A stretch of DNA of 47,764 bases from Rhizaria sp. SCN 62-66 (lineage: Eukaryota; Rhizaria, unplaced): positions 1 through 47,764 of the forward strand of contig MEDY01000226.1 in assembly GCA_001724265.1 (NCBI GenBank). Reading direction: 5' to 3'. The notes beneath the pieces are model-generated. The model did no database searches, was not told the DNA's origin, and saw only the letters and a program-made list of their open reading frames with translations. Within the stretch, counting starts at the first letter, position 1; each line of letters begins with the position of its first letter. This document shows, one piece after another, positions 33,239 to 44,600 of this stretch. A program made the position numbers and the translations under genes.

Positions 33239-35314
33239 ATGAGTTCTAACAGCGAGTTCCAACTCACTTCAAGTCAAGACTGCGTCTCGAGTCACGATGT
33301 GAGCTGTGAGTTCTCTGCAAATACCACAGATGCAGCTGCCTCAGCACCTGCGTCGCCTGCAACATCTAAGGGCGCTGATGCGGACTTTGAGACAGGCGTG
33401 TTTGCCTTTACTGGCACTCCACACCCCCTGCAAAGAAGCATCGATTCTGACTTATTTCAGCCACTTGTTAACAGCACAAGTACCCATAGAAGCGCGAGAA
33501 ACTCTCCGCATCAGGGCAGTCGTCGCAGTAGCGTACACGCGCTTTTTGTAGCATCCCGGACATCTCTTGCCGTTTCATCGGCCACTGCGTCACCGGCGCT
33601 TTCGAGTGCTACGATAGGACAAGACAGCCTCAGCGATGTTCTCAGGATCATTATTCCTAAACTGGGTCTTGTTTGTGATGTTTCACCGCCGCATCTAGGC
33701 AACCGCACGGCCAACGATAGCCAAATCAATCCGAGCGGCGCTCAATCAACAATCAAAACTGTTTTGAATGTTGTCGCTCTTACACCACAGTCTGAGACTG
33801 CTCCCGTCGCCAACCTTACTGTGCAAGTGGCGGTTGACTTCATCATGCCCGATGCTGCTGGCACAAATATTCCATTTGTACCAGGGTGCGCTATGCCCAC
33901 GGCTTTAGTAGCTGTGTCTGCAGCTGACAGCGACCAGACGGTCAGCCGGCGTGCAACCTTTCCGTCTGGTCTGCCGCAGCGCGCACACGGCTCATCACCG
34001 CCTGCTCCCAGACCAGCCGATAGTCCCACAACAACCAAGCTCCAGTACTATTCATCAACCTCCTCTCAGAGTGACAACGACTGTGACCATGAATCCGCCA
34101 ACGCACAAGAGCACCGGCGTGGATCTGAACGGACAGCACCGTGGCCCACGCGTGGCGACGGCGGTCGGCTAAGCGAGTTCTTACAAGGATATCTTGATAC
34201 ACAGCGCCCAGCGCAAAGTTCAAATACTCAAGCGCAAGAGATGCAAAGTTCGCAGCTACCGCGCTTGCCACTGCAATCGCCAGGACTTCATACTGCTTCA
34301 AGCCGAAACACAGTCACCATCTTGATGACGCCAGCTCCGGCTGTTACACTTCCAGTCAACGCAGCTGGAACTGACACCGTCGTCGCAGCATACAACGCTG
34401 AGAGTGTGCGCCTTGCGGAACGACTTCGAGCAACAGCAAATCGACGCAACTCACTGCATCGCCTAAGATCAGTCGCTTCACAGGTTGCTGTTGCACCACA
34501 ATATTCCACACACGAGCAGCGCACCGTAGTTGCCGCCGCACCGTCATCAACACCACTTCCTACGCGCACTATTGGAGCATCGCTGTTGCAGGGTTCTTCA
34601 GGGCCTTTATTGCATCCAGCTCCAACAATTTCCACAAGACCTGCCGAAAACGTGATTTCGGGACTTCCAGGTCTCGAGAGAACTCCGTCGCATGAGGCGG
34701 CAGCGCGCTACGCGTCCGGCCTCGCGGCTGCGCAAAGACCTGGTTGGGCGCTGCGCTCGCTCGCTGTTGCCCCACGCAATATTGCTGCTAGTGCAAGCAC
34801 TCATCAGCAACAGCAGCAACCACAACCATTGCAGGAGCAGGAAGGTGACGCTCGTGAACAAGCAACAGCATCTGGACGGGCACTGCGCATGCCAGACCCG
34901 CGCAATGTGCGCCGCGGCGCGCGGCTTGTTGAAGCTATTGCGGCCGCAGCAGGCATTCTAAATGCCGAAAACAGTTTTTCACGCAGATTAAGTGGTGGTG
35001 GAGAGGGTGGTGAGTCGTCGCGACTGTCGTCTTTGGCGGAGGCAGTGGCTGCACAACGACGGCACGCAACGCAGACGCAAGCGTTGCTTGCAACACTACC
35101 ACTTGAGACTGTGACAGTAGCAGACGAGACGGCGTTACGGCGTCAGGACGCGTGCTGCGGTGTATGTCTTGCTGCGTACGTGCGGGGAGATATCCGGCGT
35201 TGTCTGCTACCATGTGGTCATGCGTTCCACAAGCAGTGTGTGGACAAGTGGCTTTGGGTTAAGATCAAGTGCCCTGCTTGCTGCGGCGAGGTCACAGGAA
35301 AAACACATCAGTGA
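33239..35314 (+). CDS. RING-H2 finger protein, probable E3 ubiquitin ligase
   Basis: 691 residues from the ATG at 33239 to TGA; the N-terminus may be longer. Almost all of it is Ser/Thr/Ala/Gln-rich and probably disordered. The only clear domain is a C-terminal RING-H2 at about 640-681: CGVC, then PCGHAFHKQC, then KCPAC, with a Trp two residues after the sixth ligand (DKWLW). The spacing matches RING-H2 E3 ligases such as the RNF44/ATL types, which recruit ubiquitin-loaded E2 enzymes. No membrane span is present. Base composition is near 50-55% GC with mixed third positions, clearly lower than the neighbouring genes at about 70%, which may point to a young, fast-evolving or transferred gene. 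The substrate is unknown. Confidence 0.82.
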   Translation: MSSNSEFQLTSSQDCVSSHDVSCEFSANTTDAAASAPASPATSKGADADFETGVFAFTGTPHPLQRSIDSDLFQPLVNSTSTHRSARNSPHQGSRRSSVHALFVASRTSLAVSSATASPALSSATIGQDSLSDVLRIIIPKLGLVCDVSPPHLGNRTANDSQINPSGAQSTIKTVLNVVALTPQSETAPVANLTVQVAVDFIMPDAAGTNIPFVPGCAMPTALVAVSAADSDQTVSRRATFPSGLPQRAHGSSPPAPRPADSPTTTKLQYYSSTSSQSDNDCDHESANAQEHRRGSERTAPWPTRGDGGRLSEFLQGYLDTQRPAQSSNTQAQEMQSSQLPRLPLQSPGLHTASSRNTVTILMTPAPAVTLPVNAAGTDTVVAAYNAESVRLAERLRATANRRNSLHRLRSVASQVAVAPQYSTHEQRTVVAAAPSSTPLPTRTIGASLLQGSSGPLLHPAPTISTRPAENVISGLPGLERTPSHEAAARYASGLAAAQRPGWALRSLAVAPRNIAASASTHQQQQQPQPLQEQEGDAREQATASGRALRMPDPRNVRRGARLVEAIAAAAGILNAENSFSRRLSGGGEGGESSRLSSLAEAVAAQRRHATQTQALLATLPLETVTVADETALRRQDACCGVCLAAYVRGDIRRCLLPCGHAFHKQCVDKWLWVKIKCPACCGEVTGKTHQ

Positions 35315-35648
35315 TTGAAAATTGAATTAATCGTTTTTCGATGATGCGATGATGATGACACGATACTTAGGAATAACAGATGCTCTTGGAGAAGATAGGA
35401 GGAGGTATATGTATTTTACAAGCGTACGACGCTTGATTAGGGGCTACATGTATGACTTAAGGTGTATAATAACGTACAGTACAGATAATAGAGAAATCAA
35501 GCACAGATTAAGATGAAAAATGAGATTTAATTAAGCAAAAGACAAAATTGCATGCGTAGTGCACATTAAGATCAACAGTTGCACAGCGCAGTTCTCCACG
35601 TTTAAAAATGAGCAAGTCACAGAAATAAACAGATATGAACAACTTCGC
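35315..35648. other. Convergent intergenic spacer
   Basis: 334 bp of AT-rich DNA between the stops of the RING gene (plus) and the INPP4-like gene (minus). It includes a short repeat of GATGATG and TAATTAA runs. Nothing beyond 3' ends was seen. Confidence 0.6.
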
Positions 35649-38600
35649 TTAGCTCTGCGTGTTGCCCGAGCACGTAAAAGCAGGAGGTGTCATCTCTTCG
35701 GGCAAAACTGAGCGCTGGAAGGCATTGAAGGCATACTTCTTTTTGCCAGTGTTGCGGATCACGTTGGCACGGCGCGTGCCCTGACCGCGTAACACGTTCA
35801 TCACGCCCACGGCCTCGCGCTCGCCCAGTCCCAGCTGCTTCAGCGTGCGCGCCGCTTCCCACGTTACAGCCATCGCCGTGCGGTCCTTTGCGCTCTTGCA
35901 TGACACCGTGCGGCCCGCGCCAAGTGCGCGTGTGAGTGCCGTCGCCACAGTGTGCGCCGTCAGCGCGCGCCGACTGCCCTGCGCCACCTCGTGCTCCAGC
36001 CTCAGCTGCAGAGCCACCAGCGCTGCCGCCGATACAAGCGGACCCGACGCAGCTGCGGCCATGACAGACGCGGCAGCAGCCGCAGCGCCCGCGGCGCCGG
36101 CGCTCTCGGCGGCTGCGGCGACCGCGGCTGCGGCGTCCGCGGCCAGCGCGGCGGTTTCGAGGCGCACGCGGCGCCAGACGTGGTCACGCAGCACCTTGGC
36201 GGCGTCGGCGTTGAGCTCGCCCTGGCGGCGCGTCTGCGCAAGCGAGAGCTTGTTCGCCAGCGCCTGGAGCTCATTGATCCCCGTCGTGAAAAAGGCCGCA
36301 GTGACGGGCACCAGCGGGCCCGCGCTACCAGCAGGGCCGCGCAGCTCCGCGGGCAGCCGTGCGTACAGATCAGGCGGCAGCAGCAGCGTCACCACGGGAC
36401 CCAACGCCAACGCGTCACCGACAGCAGAAGCGGCGGGCGCAGCTGTCGAGACGCCTGCGGCAAGTGCAATGGCGTCACCCGCAGCGCGCGCAGGGGCGCG
36501 CCCGTCGGCGCGGAGTGCGGCGGCCAGCGCGGATGCAAAGCAAGTCTCGACAGCCTCGGTCGCTAGGACGTCATCGCTGACGCCGCTGCCGCTAGCAGCG
36601 GCCGCTCTCGCACCCGTTGAGGGTAAGTTTTGGGGGCGTCTGGGGACGGCGGGCGCAGCAGATGCGCCAGAACCGCTGCCGCTAGTAGCATTATTGGGGG
36701 CGTTAGGCAGCGAGGGCAGAAAGGAGCCCGCAAAGGCAGTGTAGCGCAGCTCCGAGAGCGCGGGGCGGCCGTGGGACATCGGTGGCACCGACGATCCCGA
36801 CGCGACAGCAGGTGACGCGAAGGCCGCCGCGAAGGCCGACGGTGGCATTGACGCGCCGCTCGCGTTGCTGTTGGCGCTAGAGCTTGAGTTAGTGTGCGTC
36901 GTCGTGTGGCGCGGGTGCGCAGTCGCCAGCGTCGCGGCATGCGCATGGGGAGCAGGGTAGTTGGGACGAGCTGCCGGCGCGTTCGCACTCGTACCAGCAG
37001 ACATGACAGGGCTGTTAGCGGCACGAGCGCGCGAGATGACAAGCGGCGGTGCGGCGGCAACAGCGGCGCGCGCAACGGGCGACCAATGCAGCATGTCAGT
37101 CGACGTAGAGCTCGTGCTGTCTGCGGCGTTTGTGGCAGAATCCAGATGCGCGAAGTCGTGACACGCACCGGGCGTGAGAGTGCGCGCGGAGGCGGGCGTC
37201 AGCGGTGTGAAGTCGAGCGTAGCGCCCAGCGCCAGCTCGCCCCACTGGGCCTCGCCAGTGCTCGCGCGTCCCTCAGCCACGCACGCCTCGGCCTCTGCGT
37301 CGGCCTCAGCCTCAGCGTCGCCAGCGTGGAGCAAGACAGCGGTTTCCTTGACGACTGGGGCGCCGTTGACAAGCGGCTCCACAGAGAGGCTGAACGCCGC
37401 GTCAGCAACCCAGGCGTCAGTGCGCATCTCTGCCAGCGCCTCAGCCACAGCGGGAGTCGTCAACAGCGCTGTAGCCGCGGCCGCGATCTCGCGTGCCTCA
37501 CACTCATTCGCGCTGACAGCATTTTCGTCACCCAAGCCGCCGTTGTTAAGAAGAACGATGCCACGTGCTATGGGCGCGAGGTACGGCGCGATTGGGGCAA
37601 GAGCGGCGGCCGCGGCAGAGGCGGTGTCTGCAGCACTGCTGCCGGACGCCGCGTCCGTGTCGGGCACGCGGCAAAGCGGCGCGCGTGGTGCAAAACGAAT
37701 ATGCAGAGACGCGATCCAGCGGCAGGCCCACTCGAAGTCTGAAATCATGCAGAACTCGCTGCCGAACGTGGACAGGAACGAGTCCATGTGCAGCAGGTAT
37801 CCTGCGCGCGGCCACAGTGCCATCTCGCTCGCGGGTGCCGCGACCACCGACGCCAGCACGTCCGTCAGCAACGCTGACAGCGCCTGGCTCGTGACTGGCA
37901 CGCGACGTCGACGCAGCTCGGACACGGCGGCCTCAGCGCGCTCCGCAGCGGCCGTCAGCGAGGGCATGGCTGAAGTCAATGACGCCGCCGCAGCGCGCAT
38001 TGCGGACGCACTGAACGCCGCAGCCGGGTCGCCGGAAAGCGGTTCGGGCGTCACGGGTGCAGCGGCCGCGGCGACAGGGGCGACAGGTTTTACGGCGCCG
38101 TCCTCATCTTGCTCGCCGAGCGGCGGCAGCGCGAGCGTGGGGATCTGCCGTGACGGCGCGGGCAGCGTGCCGAACCGCCTCGCGTCGTCGCTACCAGCGG
38201 TGCCTGCAGTGCTGCCGACGAGGGGCGAGGGCGCGGCAGTAGTTCCGGTGCGCGCGCGCGTCATAGGCGACATGAGCGGCGAGGTCAGCGTGCCCGAGCC
38301 TGAGGCAGCGTTGGCCGCGGCAGCGACCGCCGCAGCGCCGGCGGCTTGCGCAGCCGCAACGAGCGCGGAAAGCGCGGCGCGGGCCTGCGTCGCGAGCGGA
38401 GTCATGCCGCCGCTGCGGTATGATAGGTGCGAGGCCAAAGCGCCAAACGTCGCGCCCGACAGCGCGATGCGGACCGGCGCGGCAGCGGAATCCCCGATGA
38501 GTTTAAGCGCAGGCGCAGCAGCGGCGGAGACTGGCCGGTACAAAGGCAGACGCGCGCGTGCGTCTGCGCGGTACAGCGTCAAGCGCGTGAGCTGCAAGTG

Positions 38601-41600
38601 CAGGTTCGTGGCGACGAGATCAAGCAGCGCAGCCTCCTTCTTGGCCGTCGAAGGCTTGAAGAAAAGCCCGCCGCAGACACCGCGCGTGGACACGCCGCCT
38701 AGCGCGCGCGCCGCGGCCGCCAGGGTGCTGGCCTGCGCGCCCGCGTCGGCGGTGGCAGACTGCAGCACCAGAGTCGCGCGCGGCAGGCGGGCCCGGTACG
38801 CGCGCGCCAGGGGCTGGTGCGCGGCGAGCAGCGCGGCGAGCGGCGGCAGCGCAGCGGGCAGCGCAAGCGCGCCTGCGGGCAGACTAGCGAGCGCAAAGTG
38901 GGCCGCCTCGAGCCCCGGCAGCAGCTCCAGACCAGGGTCGGCGCCTGCGGAGTCGGCCGAGTCCGCTGTGCTGGCTGAGGACGAAGTTCCAGTCACGGCC
39001 CCCGCTCCGGCTCCGGCTGCGCCAGAGGCTGAGCGACTCAGCGCCGCGCCCGCGGGCGAGAGCATCGGCGCCGCCGTCGCGGGCACGCTCACGGGGGCGA
39101 GGGGCGAGAAGCCCGGGGACGCAGGCACGGACAGCGAGCCGTGGCCCGTCGCGCTCACGGCGGCCGCAGCGGCTGTGATGAGCTGCGAGCGCGCGGTCAG
39201 CGCGGCGGCGTCGGCAGCGAAGGTTGCCGCCGCTGCGCGCGCGGCGGCGGCAGGCGCGGTGAAGGTAAACGGCGACGTCTGCAGGCTCTCGGTATGGACC
39301 ACGTCGGCCGCCGCGGTCTCTGTAGTGACTCCAATGACAGCGCTCGTGCTGCCGGTCTCGAACACGGCACTGAGCGCGTCGCTAGCACTGTTCTCGGCGT
39401 CGCTGCGGCTGCCATCCCGCGAGTCTGTGCTGGTGCTACCTGCGTTGGCAGTGGCGCTGGTCGGGAAAGGGAAGGCGGGGATGCGCGAGAGGAACGACGC
39501 AGTGCAGTAGCGGCCCGATAGCCCCACGCGCGCGCGTTGGCACGACGCCAGCGACAGCGAAACTACCGCCTGCCACCCGGCCTCGCCACCGGCAGCGCCG
39601 GTGCCCGCGCCGGCCGGGGGCGCGAGCCCGCCCAGCCCAGTCACGGCGGCGGCCGCGGCGGCTTGGGCCATCGCGGGCGTCACCCCGGGCACCGCGGCGG
39701 CGGCGGCCTGCGCGCGCGCGGCGGCCTCGGCAACGTCGACGTCCCCCAGCGAGAGCGGCAGCGCGCGAAGCAGCGCGGCGCGCGGGTGCTGCAGCAGGTC
39801 GCCCAGACCGCACGACAGCGAGGCGACCTCGTGGCACGACTCAGGCGCGGCGTCCTGATAGTGCTCGTCGCGCCGCGCGCGGTACAGCACCACGCGCACC
39901 AGCGTGCGGTCCAGCTGCGCGTCCGCGCCCACGCGCCACCCGCGCTCCTCCTCGCCCTCGCCGTCGTCATACACGCCGGCTGCAGCGGTGGCGCTGTCGC
40001 CACCCGTCTTGCGCTCGCCTTCACTGCTGTTCGAGACGATGGCGGCGGCGGTGGCGGCGGTGAAGAGTGCGCGGCGGGCGCGGGCCTTGAGCTGGAGCCA
40101 CTGTTGGCCGGCGCGTCGCAGCCGCGGGTCCCAGAGCGCGCCCAGCCGCACGGACCGCGCCGACAGCACGGCCTCCAGCGCGCCAGCCGCAGCGACGGCC
40201 GCGGACGCAGAAACCGCGCTGTGCGGCGGCTTCGCAACCGAGTGCAGCGCGTCTGGCGGGGATGACGTCGCGGCCGCCGCGGTAGCGCTAAGCGTGGCAA
40301 GCGGCGCGAGCGCGGCGGCGGCGTCGCTGAGCGTCGGCAGCCCGGCCAGCAGCGCGGCGGGTGCTGGCGCGGCGGTGGCGGGCAGGAGCCGCTCGGCCAC
40401 GGGCACGCTCACCGTCAGCAACGACGTGAACCGCGACGCCAGCAGCACGCTCGCAGCAGAGCCAGCAGAACCCGCACTAGCGGGGATGCTGTCAGTGGCG
40501 ACGTTGGCGTTGCTGCGGGCGCGGCGCTTAGCGTCGGTGAAATTCACGCCTGCAAGCGCGGCGGCAGCGGCGTCTTCAGCGGCCTCAGCTTCGTCCTCCT
40601 CGCTGCTGTCGGCATCGGCACCTGCCGAGTTGTCACCGTTGCCGTTAGCATCAGAGCGGGCAGGCACGCCAGTGACGAACGCGGCAATGGCAGGAGGCAG
40701 CGCAGTGGTGGCCGAGGCGGCGGGTCGCATCGTCTCCGTGCGCGCGACTTCGCGCCACGACTCGTTGACTTCCTCTTCCTCCGCCTCAACCCCATCGTCG
40801 TCGCCGCTGTCGCCGTCGCAGTAGCCGTACCCGCGCGCCGTCCCCGGCAGCGAACGCGCCACAAACACGGGCGTCGAGCCTCTACCGGCAGCGCCGCTCA
40901 CCCTGCCCGCGGTGCCATTTGCACTGGCCGCATTGCCAGCGCCAGCACCAGTGGTGATCGACGGCGAGCGCAGCCCGGCGGCCGCGGCGTCGGCGTCTGC
41001 GGCGTCCGCGGCGGCGCGGCAGTGGTTGGCCAGCAGCAGCGCGGCCTCGACGCCCGCCTCGGCGCCCGCTGTGGCGTCAAGCAGCTCTTCGTCGCGCTCG
41101 CGGTCGCAGTCGCCCATGGCCACCGCGCCGGCGCCGACGCCAACGCCGAGCAGCACCGTCGTGGCGCGCACGCGGGTCGCCACGTCGGCCGCGGCCGCGG
41201 CCGTGGCGAGGCGCGCGGGCGGGAGAAACGGGCGCAGCGACGCGGCACCCGCTGTGTGAGCGAGCGCGCGCGCGGGGGCCGCGGGGAGACCCGAGCCGCC
41301 CTCGGCCAGCGGCGCGAGGCCGAGCCCCGTGGGGACGGGTGTGTAGGGCGACAGCGGGGCCAGCGAGCAGTAGTGCGCCGCGGCGGCCGCGTGCGAGTGC
41401 GCGACGGCGGTGGCCAACTCGCCAGCGGGCGCGGCGGCAGGGTTGGTGGGCGCGACGGGCGAGGTGGACGCGCCGGGAGCGGGCAGTGCGGGCAGCGACG
41501 CCGCGTTGGCCGAGGAAGACGCGCTCGACGTCACCGCACTGCTCCCAGAGGCGAGACCAGGGCCAGCGCCGCCGGCGCCAGTGTGCGCGTGCGCGTGCGT

Positions 41601-44600
41601 GTGCGTGTGCGCAAGTGTAGAGTCGGAGGCGTACACGAAGCATGCGGCGAACCAGCCCTGCGGCATCGCGGCCGCCAGCACCGCCGCGTCCGCCGCCGCC
41701 GCCGCAGCGCCCGCCAGCGCCGCGTTGCCGCCTGCAGATGAACTCCTGCCCTGCGCCTGCGCCTGAGCCTGCGCGCGGAGATGTGCCGCGGTGGCGGGCC
41801 CAATGACCACGGGCGCGAGCGCGAGTCCGAGCTGGTCGACCTCCTGCGCCTCCTCGCCGCCCGCCAGCGCAAGCAGCCTCACAGCGCGCACGCTCTTGCC
41901 GCCGCCCTTGCCCGCACCAGCGGTGCCGTCGCGCCCGCCGTCTCTGGTGAGCGCGGGCAGCGGCAGCAGCGCGCCCGCGATGCCCGCCGCGCGGACTGCG
42001 GCGCGTGGACGGAACGGCAGCGGGTCGCGCGATGCGGGCACGTGGCGCCACCACCCAGCCCCACGTCGCCGGCCGGTTCCTGCGCTCGCACTGCTAGCGC
42101 CCCCCGCGCCCGCACCGCCGCCCGCGCCGCCACGCGCAAGCACGGCGAGGCTGCCAGCGGTGGCGAGCGCGGCGGCGGGCGCGGCGGCGGGCGGCGGCGC
42201 GGCGATGGCCAGGCGTAGCGCGCGCGCGGAGGCGTGTTTGAGCACGCGCACCCACTGCGCTGCCGCCGCGGGCGACTCGGTCTTGAGCAGCATCGTGCGC
42301 GTCGCCGTCACGATCTCGAACCGCCGCGGCGCAGCCACGGAGGCGGCGGATACGGCTGCGGCGGCTGCGGCGGCGGACGCAGCTGCGGCGGCGGCCGCGG
42401 TGGCCGAGACCGACGCCGCAGACCCCGTCACGGCGGCCTCTGTCGCGGCGGCCGCGGCGGCGTTGGCGTTGGCGCTGGCGCTCGCGGCGGCGCGCAGCGT
42501 TTTATGCTGCGTTTTGCGGTCCGCGTCGGTCGACACGAGGCGCACTGACCGGATTTCGGCTAGTGACAGCGCACCCAGCGCGCCCAGTGGCGCGAACAAT
42601 GTCTCCACGGCAGCCGCCGACAGCACCACAGGTACTGCACTGGCACCCGTGGCCGCTGCAGCGGCGACGCCGGTCGCGATTGCGCTGGAGCCGGGGCCGG
42701 TGCTGGCCGAGAGCGCCGCGGGCGGGACCGGGGAGCGGTCGAGCACGGCGGCCAGCACCGACAGCGACTCAGCCAGCGCGGCGGGTGCGGGCCGCTGCTT
42801 GAAGTAGATGACGAAGCCCAGCGCGAGCACGAAGAAGCGCGTGCGCCACGGCCGCAGCGAGAAGCCCGGCGCGTTCTTGCTTAAAGTGCCGAACACTAAC
42901 CCGCATCCGGCGGCGGCGCTCGCAAACGCCGACTGCGCGGAATCACCGCCTCCAACCGCCGCGGCGGCGCCGACGGGGCCGGCACGCGCGCGCAGCGGTG
43001 TCTCAGTGCCCTCGGCAGCGTGCGCGGGCCAGGATAGCGACCACACAGCCTGTGCGCGCGCGCGGGCCTGCGCAGCCGCGGCGGCGCGCGCTTGTTCTGC
43101 GGCGTGTGCGCGGGCCAGAGTCAGCGCGGCTGTCTGTGCCTGCACCTGCGCCAGCGCCAGCGGCGCGCTTGCGGCCTGCGGCGTCAGCGGCTTCGCCTGT
43201 TGCTGCTGTTGTAGTGGTGATTGCTGCTGTGGTTGCTGTTGCTGGAGCTGCTTCGTGCGGGCGACGTCATCGTCGTCGCTGTCTGAGTTGTCTCCTGCGC
43301 CAGCAGCGCCGTGCGTGCTGTTGCCGGCCGCAGTGAGCGCCGGGCCCAGCCCCGTGGCGACGGCAACCGACGCGCGCACCGCGGCAGCAACCGTGGCGGC
43401 CGTCGCGGCCGCGGCGGCGGCGGCCGGGGAGGGCCTGAGCGCGGGCGAGGCATCGCGGTCGCTGCCATCGTCCTCCTCATCGTCCTCCTCTTCCTCCTCC
43501 TCGTCGTCGTCCGCGCCCGGACCTGCTCCGGCGCCACCGCGGGGGGCAGCGACGACGGAGGCGTCGGCCTCGGCCTCTGGCAGCGGCGGCAGCGGCAGCG
43601 GCAGCACTATCGCCGCAGCGGCTGCGCTGTCTCCGCGGCTCGCGCGCGTGGTGGCGGTCGCCGGCGTCGGCGACTGCGGTAACTGCACCTGCAGCTGCTG
43701 CCCCTGCTGCGAGCCCCTTCTCCCACCAGCATTAGCACTAGCACTCGCAGTTAAAGTTACGGTGCCGGACGCAGTCGCAGTGAGAGTGAGCGTGGTGGAG
43801 GCGCGGCGTGCGCGCGCGCGGTCGGCCTCTCGCATGGAGCGCGCGCGCTGCGTAGCGGCCAGCAAAACCCGCAGTAGTTTGTCGCGGTCGCGGCGGGAGC
43901 GCGTCCGCAGCAGAAGCGTGCGTACGCCGGCGGCCTCCACTCCGCCCGCACCTGCAGCCGCGCCCGCGACGCTGGCCGGCGCGGCCGCGCTCAGAGCGCC
44001 CTGGGTAGCTGTTCCGCTCATCGTGAGGCTATTAGCGGCGGCATTTGCGGAGCTGCTTGCGGCGACGCTAGCGGTTAGGAGCTCAGTGAAGCGCGGGGTG
44101 GCGATGACGACGACAATGGCGGTCTCCGCGTCGGCTGCGGCGGCTGCGGCCTCAGCGACGGTCGCTGCGGCAGCGTGCGCGGCGTCGCCCCCCGTCAGCG
44201 GCACGGCCTCGGCCTCCACTGCCAGCAGCGCGTTCAGGTACGCGCGCTCGGCCTCGAAGTACCCTGCCGAAACCGCGGCCGCGCCCGCCAGCGCGGAGAC
44301 CTCGGCCGCGGCGATAGCCGCCACGGCGGCGGCGTTGGCTGCAGTGGTCGCGGAGGCGGAGGCGGAGGCTGCGGATGACGAATCGGACGCAGAGTCATCG
44401 TTGAAGCGGCCCTGGCCACTCGTTGCTGCAGTCGCAACACCGGCGGCAGTGACGGCGCCCGCAGGACCGCCGGCGGCGAGCGCGGCGGCGCCCGCAGCGG
44501 CAGCGGCAGCGGCAAGAGCCCCGGCCGGCGGCGCGCGCGCTGGCACTGCGAGTGCAAAGGGGCAGGGCGGCGCAAGCCCGAGCCCGTGCGCCGCAGCCAC

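Noticed and set aside
42300-44500. Ala-rich coding repeats considered as possible satellite or mobile DNA
   Set aside because: They stay in one long frame between the PH-like domains and show no unit periodicity beyond Ala codon runs.
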